From: Alphaproteobacteria bacterium
GTDB taxonomy: Bacteria; Pseudomonadota; Alphaproteobacteria; Rhizobiales; Xanthobacteraceae
Direction of reading: 5' to 3'
NCBI GenBank assembly: GCA_021325315.1
Contig: JAJPHK010000174.1
Location: forward strand, 1-48,493
Length of the DNA stretch: 48,493 bases
The notes beneath the pieces were generated by a model. That model ran no database searches. It saw only the letters and a list, made by a program, of their open reading frames with translations, and had not been told where the DNA came from. This document shows positions 1-9,446 of the stretch, piece after piece (the stretch's first letter is position 1; each line of letters opens with the position of its first letter). Made by a program: the position numbers and the translations under genes.

Positions 1-41
1 ATCCTAGTCCCCCAACCAGGCGGTCTTTCCGGTAAGCGACG

Positions 42-512
42 ATGCGCAAATCACCGCTCTCCTCGACAATGGCTCGCCGGCCGGGTTTTTTGGTTCGGCG
101 TCTTCATCAGATTTTTATTTCCATTTATGTCCAGAACTGCCGGGAATTCGGAACCACGCCGGTGCAATCCAGCGTGATGCAGGTTCTTTTTAAAAAACCG
201 GGGATGGATCAAGTCTCGCTCGCGGCGGAAATCGGGATCGACCGCGACACCGCTTCGAACGTACTTGGCCGCCTCGAACGGCGGGGGATCGTAAAGCGAC
301 AAGTCGATCAATCCGACCGGCGGAACAAGCGCGCATCCCTGACGCCGCAGGGCAGGGACATGATCACGAAGATGCGCCATAAAATTCAGCTCACGCACGA
401 CAAGCTTCTCGATCCGTTGAGCGCGAAGGAAAGAATCCTGTTCATGAAGATGCTCTGCAAGCTCGTCGAGGCAAACAACGACCTGGGGCGTACGACGCTC
501 GGTCGCCTCTGA
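42..512 (+). CDS. MarR-family transcriptional regulator
   Basis: The 156-residue product has the MarR winged-helix layout. A recognition-helix region lies around residues 66-84 (IGIDRDTASNVLGRLERRGI) and is followed by the wing with the family-typical DQSDRRNKRASLT segment. Helices on both sides would form the dimer interface. MarR proteins are usually ligand-released repressors of adjacent genes. The next gene on the same strand codes for a periplasmic binding protein, and the 180-base gap between them carries a perfect 14-base palindrome (615-628) that could be the operator. The ligand is unknown; by position it may be the compound handled by the next two genes. The ATG at 42 has only a weak ribosome site, and an in-frame ATG at 69 is an alternative start. 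Family assignment is firm, role inferred. Confidence 0.88.
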   Translation: MRKSPLSSTMARRPGFLVRRLHQIFISIYVQNCREFGTTPVQSSVMQVLFKKPGMDQVSLAAEIGIDRDTASNVLGRLERRGIVKRQVDQSDRRNKRASLTPQGRDMITKMRHKIQLTHDKLLDPLSAKERILFMKMLCKLVEANNDLGRTTLGRL

Positions 513-614
513 GCTGATGAAACCGGGCGCAGTCCCGCTTAAAATCTAATCTTGCTAGCGATTTCCTGTGCAGCCTAAGCTTGTGAAGCAGGCTTGATCT
601 TTTTGGCAATAATA

Positions 615-628
615 ATCAGTATACTGAT
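615..628. promoter_or_regulatory. Perfect palindrome, possible MarR operator
   Basis: ATCAGTATACTGAT is a perfect 14-base palindrome between the MarR gene and the binding-protein gene, 64 bases before the latter's ATG. Size and position suit a MarR dimer site, and the centre contains a -10-like TATACT. The assignment to this regulator is inference. Confidence 0.5.
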
Positions 629-692
629 CATTTAAGACCAACCGGAGGCAAGCCTCAGCGAATTGAAACGGCTTTAGCGAGGAGTTCCGACA

Positions 693-1736
693 ATGGCGAA
701 CTGGAATTTCGCAGGAAGTGTTTCCCGTATTTGCGCCGCCGCAAGAAACCTGTGCGCGGCGATCGCATTCGCAGCCATTCTGACGATCACATGGCCGCTG
801 AGCCACGCAGCGGCCGAAGTTCAGGAGCTTCGCCTCGCTCGCCAGTACGGCATTTCGCATCTGCAGATGGCGCTGCTTGAGGAATTCAAGCTCATCGAAA
901 AAAATGCCGCGAAGATGGGTCTGGGCAACCTGAAAGTGAGCTGGCGGCGGTTTAGCGACGGCCCCGGCATGAACGAGGCCTTACTCTCGGGCAATATCGA
1001 TATCGCGAATGGCGGGCTCACGGCGCTGATCGTGCTGTTCGACAAGAGCCACGGCAGCTACGTCGGCCTCGCGCCTTTAAGTTCGATGCCCGCGATTCTC
1101 ATGACCCGCTCGCCGAACGTGAAAAGCCTGCGCGACCTCAAGGAGAACGACAGGATCGCATTGGTGTCGCGTGTGTCGATGCAGGCCATCATTCTGCGCA
1201 TGTTCGCGGAGAAAGAGCTGGGGAAGGGGCATGCCAATGACTTCGATCACCTGACCGTTCCGCTACCACATGTCGACGCAATGACGAGTCTGCTTTCCGG
1301 CGTGAGCGAGATTACCGGCCATTTCACGGCGGCGCCGTATTATCAGCAGGAAGAAGCCGCCGGCATGCACCGATCGCTGAACTCATACGACGTCCTCGGC
1401 GGACCGGCGACATACAGCGTGACCTGGACTTCGAAGAAATTCCTAGCGGACAATCCGAAGACCACCGCTGTTTTTCTCGCCGCTCTCAATGAAGCGACGG
1501 AAATCATCAAGACGGATCCGGCGCGCGCCGCGCAGGGTTACATCAAGGCGGAGCAGTCGAAGCTCGATCCGAAGCTGATCGAAACAATGATCCGCGACCC
1601 CGAGAACGTATTCACCCAGACTCCTCAGCACACTATGAAGTTCGTCGACTTCATGACGGCGTCGGGCACCGTGAAGAATCCCCCGGCTCGCTGGCAAGAT
1701 CTGTTCCCCTTGATGAAAGACAAGCCGGGAAGCTGA
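693..1736 (+). CDS. ABC transporter substrate-binding protein (NMT1/SsuA-like)
   Basis: The 347-residue precursor has an N-terminal signal segment to about residue 41 (hydrophobic AIAFAAILTITWPLSHAAA). A type II periplasmic binding fold of the NMT1/THI5/SsuA class follows: VQELRLARQYGISHLQMAL opens the mature protein, then a LSGNIDIANGGLTALIVL stretch and a hinge around PAILMTRSPNVKSLRDLKE. Such proteins bring sulfonates, pyrimidine precursors, taurine or aromatic acids to an ABC importer. No permease or ATPase lies next to it, so the importer must be encoded elsewhere. The ATG at 693 follows a good GAGGAG site. The MarR gene upstream and the amidohydrolase downstream suggest one pathway in which a ligand is imported and then hydrolysed. 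The ligand cannot be read from the sequence. Confidence 0.85.
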   Translation: MANWNFAGSVSRICAAARNLCAAIAFAAILTITWPLSHAAAEVQELRLARQYGISHLQMALLEEFKLIEKNAAKMGLGNLKVSWRRFSDGPGMNEALLSGNIDIANGGLTALIVLFDKSHGSYVGLAPLSSMPAILMTRSPNVKSLRDLKENDRIALVSRVSMQAIILRMFAEKELGKGHANDFDHLTVPLPHVDAMTSLLSGVSEITGHFTAAPYYQQEEAAGMHRSLNSYDVLGGPATYSVTWTSKKFLADNPKTTAVFLAALNEATEIIKTDPARAAQGYIKAEQSKLDPKLIETMIRDPENVFTQTPQHTMKFVDFMTASGTVKNPPARWQDLFPLMKDKPGS

Positions 1737-1773
1737 GAAATGGCCATCTCGCTCGGGGATAATCGTTTTTTTG

Positions 1774-1821
1774 AAGCGCGCGTCGCGCTTGAGGCGTGCG
1801 CTTCGCATGCAGCGCAAGCGC
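1774..1821. repeat. Two short inverted repeats in a spacer
   Basis: Between the binding protein and the amidohydrolase lie AAGCGCG-cgt-CGCGCTT (1774-1790) and GCGCTT-N12-AAGCGC (1798-1821). A run of seven T precedes the first stem instead of following it, so this is not a classical terminator on either strand. Transcript processing or attenuation is possible. Confidence 0.35.
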
Positions 1822-1863
1822 TGAAGCCAATTTCAATCGTCAAAAAATTCTCGAGGTAAGAAA

Positions 1864-3357
1864 ATGCGCACGCTGATCGCCGGAAAATGGATCGTGGGAT
1901 GGAACGGCAAAAGCCACACATTGATCCCGAACGGCGTGGTCGTGTTTGAAGGCCAGCGCGTGCTTTATGTCGGCCAATCCTTCGAAGGGCGAGTCGATAA
2001 GCGGATTGACGCCGCTGGCAAGCTCGTATGCCCCGGTTTCATCGACACCCATGTCCACTCGGGGCATCGCGCATCCCATCGCCTGATTTCGGACACCGGC
2101 CGGCCGCTCTATTTCGGTCAGCCGTTTCTCGAAATCAGCGTGCCGAAGGAAGGCAAAACGGTTTCCGGCGATCCGCGCTATCTGAAACCGGGAGACAAGG
2201 AGCTGAACGCCGCGCTCGAATTGAACGCGACGTTCACGACGGTCGAGCTGCTGCGGAACGGCGTCACGACCTTCGTCGAGTTCGGCAGCAATATCAGCGT
2301 GCAAAAGGCGCTGCTTGAACAGTTGAAGCGCCTCGGCACAAGAGCGTATCTCGGCCCCGGTTACGACTGCGGCCGCTGGGTCGGCGATTCCAAAGGCCGG
2401 TTAAGACGAATTCTCGATCCCGAAGGCGGCCTGCGCGGCCTCAAGCAGGCGGTCGAATTCATTCGCGAGCACGACGGCGCTTGCGACGGCCGCGTGAAGG
2501 GCATCCTTGTGCCGCGAGAGGTTGAAACCTCTACGATCGAGTTGCTCGAACAGACCTTGCTTCACGCGGACAAACTCCGCGTTCCGATGGCGACGCACGC
2601 GGCTTACAGCGTGCTCGAATTTCACGACATCGTGCGCGAGCACCTGATGACGCCGATCGAGCTCCTGCACAAGATCGGCATGCTGCGGCCGACGCTCAAT
2701 ATCGGCCACGGCAATTTCATCGCGGAAGGACCGAACCTCAATTATTCCGGCGGCCATGATTTGCAGCTCATGGGCCATGCCGGATGCTCGATCTCGCACT
2801 GCCCAATCAACATCGCGCGCCGCGGACGTATCCTCAATGACTGGAAGAGCTACCGCGATGCCGGAGTCAACATCTCGATCGGCAGCGATACGTATCCGCG
2901 CGACATGATCATGAACATGCGTACCGCGTCCTTGATGGGGAAGATTGTCGGTCAGGACTATTTCAAGGCGCCGGCAAGCGAAGTGTTCGAGGCGGCGACG
3001 GTCGGCGGTGCGAGGTCGTTGGGCCGGGACGATCTTGGCAGGCTGCAGGAAGGTTCTCTCGCCGACATCGTCATTATCGATTTCCAGGGGCGAAATTCGC
3101 TGCGCTACGGCCCGGTGCGCGATCCGATCAAGAGCTTGGTGGAGTGCGGCGTGGGCGACGACGTCGACACCGTTATCGTCGACGGGCGGATCTGCATGGA
3201 GCGCGGCGTGATACCGGACGTGGACGTGTCGCGCCTTGCGGCGGACGCGCAAGCCGCGGGCGAAGCGATCTGGAGCACGCTGCAGGATTGGGATCCCTGC
3301 GGCCGCACCGCTGAGCAAGCGAGCCCCTGGTCATTTCCCCTTGCGTCGGCTGGTTGA
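1864..3357 (+). CDS. Metal-dependent amidohydrolase (ATZ/TRZ, cytosine-deaminase-like)
   Basis: The 497-residue product belongs to the amidohydrolase superfamily of (beta/alpha)8 metal-dependent hydrolases. The first metal motif is CPGFIDTHVHSGH, with H63 and H65. Later come THAAYS, the GHGNF histidine, SHCPIN, and the aspartate of ISIGSDTYPRD. The C-terminal ADIVIIDFQGRNSLRYGPVRDPIKSLV segment matches the small beta-sandwich domain. This set of ligands is typical of deaminases and dechlorinases acting on C-N or C-Cl bonds of heterocycles (guanine or cytosine deaminase, AtzB/TrzN relatives). No signal peptide is present, so it acts in the cytoplasm. Linkage to a binding protein and a MarR gene suggests a salvage or catabolic substrate brought in from outside. 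The precise substrate is unknown. The ATG at 1864 follows GAGGTAAGAAA. Confidence 0.88.
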   Translation: MRTLIAGKWIVGWNGKSHTLIPNGVVVFEGQRVLYVGQSFEGRVDKRIDAAGKLVCPGFIDTHVHSGHRASHRLISDTGRPLYFGQPFLEISVPKEGKTVSGDPRYLKPGDKELNAALELNATFTTVELLRNGVTTFVEFGSNISVQKALLEQLKRLGTRAYLGPGYDCGRWVGDSKGRLRRILDPEGGLRGLKQAVEFIREHDGACDGRVKGILVPREVETSTIELLEQTLLHADKLRVPMATHAAYSVLEFHDIVREHLMTPIELLHKIGMLRPTLNIGHGNFIAEGPNLNYSGGHDLQLMGHAGCSISHCPINIARRGRILNDWKSYRDAGVNISIGSDTYPRDMIMNMRTASLMGKIVGQDYFKAPASEVFEAATVGGARSLGRDDLGRLQEGSLADIVIIDFQGRNSLRYGPVRDPIKSLVECGVGDDVDTVIVDGRICMERGVIPDVDVSRLAADAQAAGEAIWSTLQDWDPCGRTAEQASPWSFPLASAG

Positions 3358-3593
3358 CTGAGCCCCGCGATCATCGAAGGCGGCCAGCGCCTCACAGCGA
3401 AAGTCTGAAGAGCGGCGCGGTGCCGCGCAATCCGGGCGAGATGGCGCGGCGCTTCTTCCGGAGGTTGCGGCCGATTCCATTTTTCAGAATTTCGAATCAT
3501 CGGAGCGTGCCGGGGCTCGTCATTTACCGCCCGTTATCCGGTGTGTTGATAATTTGACGCAGTTTCTGCCTGCCTTTTAAGGAAATCACCAAA

Positions 3594-5282
3594 ATGCTGC
3601 GATTACTCAATCGGGTGTTCACTCGGATACTCGTGCTGGGCGTCATTGCCCTGTGCGCCCTTGCCCTGATCGGCATCTTCGTGGTGCGCGAGAACAGCGA
3701 AAATCTCTATGCGCAGAAAAAGGCGGACATCCGGCACGTCGTCGAAACGACAATCTCTCTCCTGTCGGCTTTAGACAAGCGAGTCGCTGCCGGTGAAATG
3801 ACCAAGGAGCAGGCGCAGGCCGAGGCAGACAAACTGATCAGTGCCATTCGCTACGAGGGCGGAGAATACTTGTTCGTCGTGAATTACGACCACGTGATGG
3901 TCATTCACCCGACGAAGCCGGAGCGCGCGGGCAAGAACCTGTACGACGACAAGGACCCGAAGGGGAAACACTTCATCCGCGATTTCGTGTCCACCGCGAA
4001 GGCCGGCGGCGGCTATGTCTCCTATGATTTTCAACTTCCGCAATCGACCGAGCACCGCGACAAGATTTCGTATGTCGCGCCGTTCAAACCCTGGAACTGG
4101 GTGATCGCCACAGGCGTCCTGGTGGACGATGTCGAAGCGATGCATAGCCGGATGGTGGCCAGCCTTCTGATAGCCATTGGCGTGATCGGACTCGTTCTTC
4201 TGGCAGCGACGTTCTTCGTGACCCGCTCGATCGTCGGGCCGCTTGGCCGACTCACCGGCTCGCTCAAGCAGCTCGCCGGCGGCGACATCGACGCGGATGT
4301 CGCGGGCGCCGACCGTGGCGATGAGTTCGGAACGATCGCACGCGCGGTCGTCGGCGTGCGCGAAACCGTTCGCGAGAACATGCAGGCCCAAATGCAGCGC
4401 GAAGAACAAAACAACGCCAAGGCGGCGAAAGAGCGTCGTGCGCTCTTGGGTGAACTTGCCGCTTCGCTCGACAGCCAGGTGAAAGCCGTCGCCGAATCGG
4501 TCGACGCTGCGGCGCAGGAACTCTTGAAGACCGCGCATTCCATGCAATCCGTCTCCGACGACGCCCGTACGGAAGCCGACAAGGCTTCACAGGTGAGCAA
4601 GATCGCGGCCGATCATGCGATCACCGTGAGTCAGGCGACGAAAGAGCTCGACAGCGCGGTCGCTGAAATCGGATCGCGCGTTCAGGAATCGTCGAAAATT
4701 TCGCAAGAGGCGATGGCGCAAATCCAGGAAGCGAGCAAAATCGTGCGCACGCTGTCGAAGGCCTCGGGCGAGATCGGCAAGGTGGTGTCGCTCATTCAAG
4801 CGATCGCCGAGCAAACCAATCTGCTTGCACTCAACGCCACGATCGAGGCGGCCCGCGCGGGCGAAGCCGGGCGTGGTTTCGCGATCGTCGCAAGCGAAGT
4901 GAAGACGCTCGCGAGCCAGACAGCGAAAGCGACCGAGGAAATTTCGCAGCATATTGAAGGCATCACCGGCGCAACAGACAAGGCGGTCGCATCCATCGAG
5001 GGCGTGGACAAGACCATCGCGCGCTTGACGGAAATCGCTTCGACCATCGCGGCCGCCGTGGAAGAGCAGAGCGCGGCGACTTCGGAGATCGCCCGTGCGA
5101 TCGGCGAGTCGACACGGCAGACCGAGTCCGTGGCAACCAGCCTCGACCGTCTCCTGAATGCTGCGGCCGATACAAATTCGTCATCGCAGAACGTCGTCGC
5201 GTCCGCGAAGGGCTTGTCCAGCCAGTCGGCTTTGCTCAAAAAGGAAGTCGCCCAATTCGTCGGGCGGATGGAGGCGGCTTAA
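3594..5282 (+). CDS. Methyl-accepting chemotaxis protein with periplasmic Cache domain
   Basis: The 562-residue product is a transmembrane chemoreceptor. TM1 is near residues 10-31. A periplasmic single-Cache domain spans about 35-185 ([18 protein letters not shown], later [16 protein letters not shown]), the type that binds small organic acids. TM2 lies near 188-210, with HAMP from about 212 to 265. The cytoplasmic coiled-coil signalling domain carries the conserved hairpin tip around residues 398-430 ([20 protein letters not shown]). No C-terminal CheR-tethering pentapeptide is visible. Role: senses a small molecule and controls CheA. No che genes are nearby, so it works with a remote array. 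The gene stands alone, with 236 bases upstream containing a possible TTGACG -35 at about 3553. Confidence 0.93.
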   Translation: MLRLLNRVFTRILVLGVIALCALALIGIFVVRENSENLYAQKKADIRHVVETTISLLSALDKRVAAGEMTKEQAQAEADKLISAIRYEGGEYLFVVNYDHVMVIHPTKPERAGKNLYDDKDPKGKHFIRDFVSTAKAGGGYVSYDFQLPQSTEHRDKISYVAPFKPWNWVIATGVLVDDVEAMHSRMVASLLIAIGVIGLVLLAATFFVTRSIVGPLGRLTGSLKQLAGGDIDADVAGADRGDEFGTIARAVVGVRETVRENMQAQMQREEQNNAKAAKERRALLGELAASLDSQVKAVAESVDAAAQELLKTAHSMQSVSDDARTEADKASQVSKIAADHAITVSQATKELDSAVAEIGSRVQESSKISQEAMAQIQEASKIVRTLSKASGEIGKVVSLIQAIAEQTNLLALNATIEAARAGEAGRGFAIVASEVKTLASQTAKATEEISQHIEGITGATDKAVASIEGVDKTIARLTEIASTIAAAVEEQSAATSEIARAIGESTRQTESVATSLDRLLNAAADTNSSSQNVVASAKGLSSQSALLKKEVAQFVGRMEAA

Positions 5283-5473
5283 CGGCGCGCCTTACGGATG
5301 CTTCCGCGCAAAGCGGTAAACCGTCACGGTTGACTTTTGTACAGCGCCGGGATCGACTTCTGGAAGGAATGGTCAATCATCTTCGGCGTGATGCCGTGAA
5401 GCGAACTTATGTTCGCCGCACGTGCAACATTTTCGGCCGGTAAGCGTTGTGACGAAGCACCAAGGAGGGTTCG

Positions 5474-5974
5474 TTGCCAGCGTTCCAGATTCGTTTATCT
5501 TTGTTTTTCGCGGCGCTATTGGCCGTTGTCGCGCTCTCCGTTCCTTCTGCAGTCATGGCGGAACCCGGGCCGTTCTCGGGCCTTGCCGGGAACTGGTCGG
5601 GCAGCGGGACGGTCGCGCTTGCCGGCGGCCCGCGTGAACGCATCCGCTGCCGCGCGCATTATGCGGTCGGCGGAGGTGGAAATAGTTTGCAGCAAAGCCT
5701 CCGTTGCGCGAGCGACAGCTATCGCTTCGATCTTTCCAGCAATGCGCGCGCGCAGGGCAATCAGATTTCCGGCAACTGGAGCGAAGCGAGCCGCAACGTG
5801 CAAGGCGTCTTGTTCGGGCAGGCGCTGCCTGGCCGCATTCAAGTCAATGTAACGGGACCGGGCTTTGCCGCGAATCTTTCGCTCACCACGCATGGCGATC
5901 GGCAGTCCGTGACCATTAATTCCGCCGGCGCGCAGCCCGCAGGCGCGTCGATCACGCTGAGCCGGTCAAAGTAG
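5474..5974 (+). CDS. Secreted hypothetical protein
   Basis: The 166-residue product starts at a TTG preceded by a strong AAGGAGG site at 5462-5468, which decides the start. A signal peptide covers residues 1 to about 29 (FFAALLAVVALSVPSAVMAE). The mature part begins FSGLAGNWSGSGTVAL and is rich in short alternating beta-type segments, G, S and N, including SGNWSEASRNVQG; a small beta-barrel or lipocalin-like fold is plausible. Two cysteines (IRCRAHY and LRCASDS) could form a disulfide in the periplasm. The protein family could not be named from sequence. It ends 17 bases from the convergent MMPL gene and appears to be monocistronic. Function unknown. Confidence 0.75.
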   Translation: MPAFQIRLSLFFAALLAVVALSVPSAVMAEPGPFSGLAGNWSGSGTVALAGGPRERIRCRAHYAVGGGGNSLQQSLRCASDSYRFDLSSNARAQGNQISGNWSEASRNVQGVLFGQALPGRIQVNVTGPGFAANLSLTTHGDRQSVTINSAGAQPAGASITLSRSK

Positions 5975-6001
5975 CCGCTCTCTTCGAGGGTTCACGAGCG
6001 G
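5975..6001. terminator. Possible bidirectional hairpin between convergent genes
   Basis: CCGCTC at 5975-5980 and GAGCGG at 5996-6001 form a 6-base-pair stem with a 15-base loop exactly between the convergent hypothetical gene and the exporter gene. It overlaps the last codons of the latter. No T-run follows, so termination is only a suggestion from position. Confidence 0.3.
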
Positions 6002-8316
6002 AACGGCTTCCATCGCTCGAATAGGTTCATCAAGAACATCGCGGTCGGCCGCAAAATCAGAAGATCGGCAACGAGCGCCGCGATCATCGCAAGCGCGCTC
6101 AGCCATCCGAACAGCCGTAGCGACGGCAGGTCCGAAAAGACCGTGACGATAAGGCCACACGCCAGCACCACGGATGTCAGGATCACCGCCGGCCCTACGA
6201 GCACCGTAGCTCGCTCGACGGCGAGCGCCGGGCCGACGCCGGGCGTGCTTTCAAGGCGCAGACGATTGAGGAAATGGATCGTTGCGCTCAAGCCGAGGCC
6301 GAACGAGACAGTGAGGGCGACGACGCTTGCGAACTGCAAGCCTTCGCCCGTGAGCCAAAGGATGGAGCCGGAGAGGACCACTGGAAAAATCCCCGGCAGA
6401 ATGCTCATCAGCGTGACCGGGAAAGAGCGGAAGGCAAAACCGATGAAACCGGCGACGAAAATGAACTCGGCGGTGAGGCCCCGGTTGAGCTTGCCGATCA
6501 TGCTTGCGCTGTTCCTTGCGGCGATCGCGGAAAGCCCGGTGACCGCGATCTCGTAGCCCGGGTGGCTCGCGCGCACCTTTGCGAGATCGCTATCGAGCTT
6601 GTTCACCAGCGGCAGAATTTGGCTTGCGTCGAGATCGGCGACCCGGCCGGTGACGACCACGGCGTCCTGTTCGGCGGAGATGAACCGGCGCACGAGATGT
6701 ACGGGCAACAAATCCACATATTGCTTCAGCGTTTCGACATCGGATTTTCCAGCCTTTTCAGCGAGCCAGCGCCTGAGCGTCTCGAGCGACCAGACATTGC
6801 CGATACCGGGATCCTTTTCGAGGATCGAATGCACTTCTGCGATCGTCTGCAGCGATTCCGGCGAGTAGAGCGACTGGCCGTGCGGAAATTGGATCAATAT
6901 GTCGATCGGATTTGCGCCGGTGAGTTTCGTATCCAGACGATTGCTCGCGGCAACGGCCTGCTCGCGGTCCGGCACCTGATCGGCGAGCCGGTAGCGCGGT
7001 TCGAGATTGACGTAAATCAACGCGAGCCCGCCGACCACGAGAAGCCCAATAGCGCTATAGAGGCCGGGGCGGTTCACCATCCGCAGCGCGATCCATTCGC
7101 AGAAGCGGCGAAGCGCATTCACGCCCGTATCGGCGATGCGCGCGCTTTCAGCGAACGCCGCCTCCCGCTGCACAAATAGAACGCCGAAGAGCGGAACAAG
7201 CGTCAGCACAGCAAGAAGCGCGATGATTGTGGCGGTCAACCCGGCTTCGCCGAAGGTGCGGATCAAATCCGACGAAGAAAATTGCAGCGCGATAAAAGAG
7301 AGCCCCGCCGTCGCATGCGTGAGCACGCAGGCCGGGCCCACGATATAAATTGAGTTCCGGAATGCGTCGCGCTTCGACTGGCCTGCGATCAAGCGATCGC
7401 GCGCCGCGAAGGTGAGCTGCATCGAGTCCGAAAAACTGATGACCATGATCAGCGGAGTCATCACGTTGAGGAACATGTTCAGGCGGAAGTCGAGCCAGCC
7501 AAGCACGCCGAGCGAAAGCAGGATCGCGAGAAGCGGCGGCCCCGCCGCCACGATCATGAACGAGACACGCCGGAAGAACGCCATTGCGATCGCGCAACCG
7601 GCGATGAAGCCGACGGTGTTGTAAATCAGCCGGTCCCGCTCAACGGCGTTGCGGATCTCCAATTGCATGACCGGAACGCCCGAGAGCTGCACCGAAAGCC
7701 CGGTGCCCTCGAGATCCTCGGTTGCGGTCTTACGAATCTCCGCAACCGTCGTGTTGAGGCTGCCGCTTTGCGTAATCTCCGGATCGAGCGCGAGTACGAG
7801 GAGCGCGAGTGTCCCATCCTCCGACAACAGCTTGCCGCGAATGATCTCGTTCGATTTCACGCGGTCGACAAGCTTCTGATACTCGGCGCCTTCCGGCAGC
7901 TCTTCGGGGAAGAGCGGTGGCGGCAGGTTGCCGCCTTGCGGCGGCTCGCGGGCGGAGAACAACGAGATCAGACCGCGCGTGCCTTCAATCAATTGCAGGT
8001 CGGTCACCGCATCGCGGAGCTTTTCGAGCGACGCACGCTCCAAAAGCGACTTTCCTTCGACCACGATCAGGACGTCATATTCGCTCGACGGAAAGCGGCG
8101 GGTGACTTCCTCGTATTGCTTGAATTCGGGCGTATCGGAGCGAAACAACTGGCTGAGCGAATCGTCGACTTTGATGCGCTCGACGCCAAAGAACGCCCCG
8201 ACGCAGAGGCAAGCCAGAATGGCGCTCACCGTGAGCGGAATCCGCAGCGCGAACAAGCCGAGACGTTCGAGCCCAAGGGCAAGGCGAAACGAATGTCCCT
8301 CGGGTCGATCTTGCAT
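5992..8316 (-). CDS. RND-superfamily (MMPL/SSD) membrane exporter
   Basis: The 774-residue product has two repeats of one transmembrane helix, a large periplasmic loop and five helices. TM1 (FALRIPLTVSAILACLCVGAFFG) is followed by the loop beginning VDDSLSQLFRSDTPEFKQYE. A helix bundle follows (VGFIAGCAIAMAFFRRVSF, with the sterol-sensing-like MVISFSDSMQLTFAARDR). The second half repeats this from TM7 (GLYSAIGLLVVGGLALIYV). MMPL-type RND proteins export lipids, hopanoids or drugs using the proton gradient. No membrane-fusion protein or outer-membrane channel gene is adjacent, which fits the stand-alone MMPL subgroup. An upstream in-frame GTG/ATG region reaches 8367, but the ATG at 8316 has a GGAAGGAAGG ribosome site and was preferred. 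Substrate unknown; a HpnN-like role is possible but unproven. Confidence 0.88.
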   Translation of the reverse strand: MQDRPEGHSFRLALGLERLGLFALRIPLTVSAILACLCVGAFFGVERIKVDDSLSQLFRSDTPEFKQYEEVTRRFPSSEYDVLIVVEGKSLLERASLEKLRDAVTDLQLIEGTRGLISLFSAREPPQGGNLPPPLFPEELPEGAEYQKLVDRVKSNEIIRGKLLSEDGTLALLVLALDPEITQSGSLNTTVAEIRKTATEDLEGTGLSVQLSGVPVMQLEIRNAVERDRLIYNTVGFIAGCAIAMAFFRRVSFMIVAAGPPLLAILLSLGVLGWLDFRLNMFLNVMTPLIMVISFSDSMQLTFAARDRLIAGQSKRDAFRNSIYIVGPACVLTHATAGLSFIALQFSSSDLIRTFGEAGLTATIIALLAVLTLVPLFGVLFVQREAAFAESARIADTGVNALRRFCEWIALRMVNRPGLYSAIGLLVVGGLALIYVNLEPRYRLADQVPDREQAVAASNRLDTKLTGANPIDILIQFPHGQSLYSPESLQTIAEVHSILEKDPGIGNVWSLETLRRWLAEKAGKSDVETLKQYVDLLPVHLVRRFISAEQDAVVVTGRVADLDASQILPLVNKLDSDLAKVRASHPGYEIAVTGLSAIAARNSASMIGKLNRGLTAEFIFVAGFIGFAFRSFPVTLMSILPGIFPVVLSGSILWLTGEGLQFASVVALTVSFGLGLSATIHFLNRLRLESTPGVGPALAVERATVLVGPAVILTSVVLACGLIVTVFSDLPSLRLFGWLSALAMIAALVADLLILRPTAMFLMNLFERWKPFRS

Positions 8317-8711
8317 CCTTCCTTCCGGCGATTTGTGACGATGTTCGCGGCGGCAAGACGATACCATCTTTGTCCGCCGAGCCTAGGGGCCGATGTTCCG
8401 CGGAACCTGCGCATTGGACAGATATTTGCAGGGCTAAGACCGGGAAGCAGCAACGAATGTTCACCGCAAAAAGACAGCGCATACGTTCCGCGTGGCGGTA
8501 TACGCAGCGGTATTGTAATGCGGCATCCCAGGAATAATTTTGTGATTGTTGCAATCAATTTGCTCTTCCAACCCAGGCAGCTCAATCACTCTCAAAAATA
8601 TTCCGGCCCGGCGTAAAAAATTTTTTACCCAAGGCCGTTGCAGTCTTGTTGCGCCCCTCGTAGCCCTACCGCGCTCCCGCATTCTGAATCGTTTTTCGGA
8701 AAGGCCGCTCC
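8317..8711. other. Divergent intergenic region with two palindromes
   Basis: These 395 bases separate the exporter (minus strand) from the LuxR-type gene (plus strand), and no convincing gene is seen. TGATTG-ttg-CAATCA (8543-8557) is an inverted repeat, and GTAAAAAATTTTTTAC (8613-8628) is a perfect, very AT-rich 16-base palindrome. Neither resembles a classical lux box. Short ORFs here lack ribosome sites and family-like sequence. Confidence 0.6.
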
Positions 8712-9431
8712 GTGACCGATTTCGGTATTGCCAATATTCTTTGCGCGATTTCTACCGCGCCCGATCCTGTGATTTGCGCGCGAATGTTCCAGGATGCCAT
8801 TGCTACGTTCGACAGCGATGCATTTGTGTGCGGTGAGGTGGATCTCCGCGCTTTGCAGCGGACGGTATTTTTCGTAATTCATTGGCCCGAAAGCTGGCGA
8901 AAATTTTATCTGGAAAGCGGACTTCTGAGGCGCGATCCGTTGCTCGATATGTTGAAGGGCCGGCACGAACCTCTTACCTGGACGGAGCTTCGACAGGCAG
9001 GAAAATGGACCAGCGTCGGCACGCAAGCGCTGCAAATCATTGCCGACCATGGCTGGACGGAAGGGCTGGCGGTTCCGATTCCTCGCGGCGACCGGCGTTT
9101 CGGCCTAGTGAGTCTCTTTTTTCGCGGCCGCAGTTTAGATCCCCACGACAAATCACTGCTGGCGATGCTTTCGCGCGCCTTTCACGAGCGTCTGCGCAAT
9201 CTTGCTTCCGAGCACGGCTTCGCCTGTCCGCCCGCGGGGCTCACCAAGCGCGAAGTCGATACGTTGCGGCTCATCGCGCTGGGCTCGACCGACCGGGAAG
9301 CCGCGCTAAAACTCGGTATTTCCACCGCAACTGCGCACGAGTATTTCGAAAAGGCGAAGCGGAAATTGAAGGCGTCGACCCGCGCCGAAGCGGCTGCGAT
9401 CGCAGTCTCGCTGGGCATTGTAATTCCCTAA
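8712..9431 (+). CDS. LuxR-family regulator with autoinducer-binding-like domain (LuxR solo)
   Basis: The 239-residue product has an N-terminal autoinducer-binding-type domain (about 15-165) and a C-terminal LuxR helix-turn-helix (about 177-235: LTKREVDTLRLIALGSTDRE, then LGISTATAHEYFEKAKRKL). Ligand-pocket positions of acyl-homoserine-lactone receptors are present in order: W62, Y66, D75-P76 and W90. These correspond by motif to the conserved W, Y, DP and W of TraR/LuxR. No luxI-type synthase lies in the window, so this is a solo receptor that would sense self-made or foreign signals. The start is a GTG at 8712 behind GGAAAGG. The DNA just after its stop holds a 14-base palindrome before the peroxidase gene, a possible target. 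The exact signal is unknown. Confidence 0.87.
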   Translation: MTDFGIANILCAISTAPDPVICARMFQDAIATFDSDAFVCGEVDLRALQRTVFFVIHWPESWRKFYLESGLLRRDPLLDMLKGRHEPLTWTELRQAGKWTSVGTQALQIIADHGWTEGLAVPIPRGDRRFGLVSLFFRGRSLDPHDKSLLAMLSRAFHERLRNLASEHGFACPPAGLTKREVDTLRLIALGSTDREAALKLGISTATAHEYFEKAKRKLKASTRAEAAAIAVSLGIVIP

Positions 9432-9446
9432 ATTGGACAGTCGCGG

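Noticed and set aside
1766-1790. T-run and stem as an intrinsic terminator
   Set aside because: The seven T precede the stem on the plus strand and give A on the minus strand transcript, so the order is wrong for both strands.
3354-3557. 67-codon frame overlapping the amidohydrolase stop
   Set aside because: Arg/Pro-rich with no ribosome site and no family-like features; most likely non-coding.
8461-8682. Short minus-strand frame in the exporter/LuxR gap
   Set aside because: No ribosome site, overlaps the AT-rich palindromes and shows no protein-like pattern.
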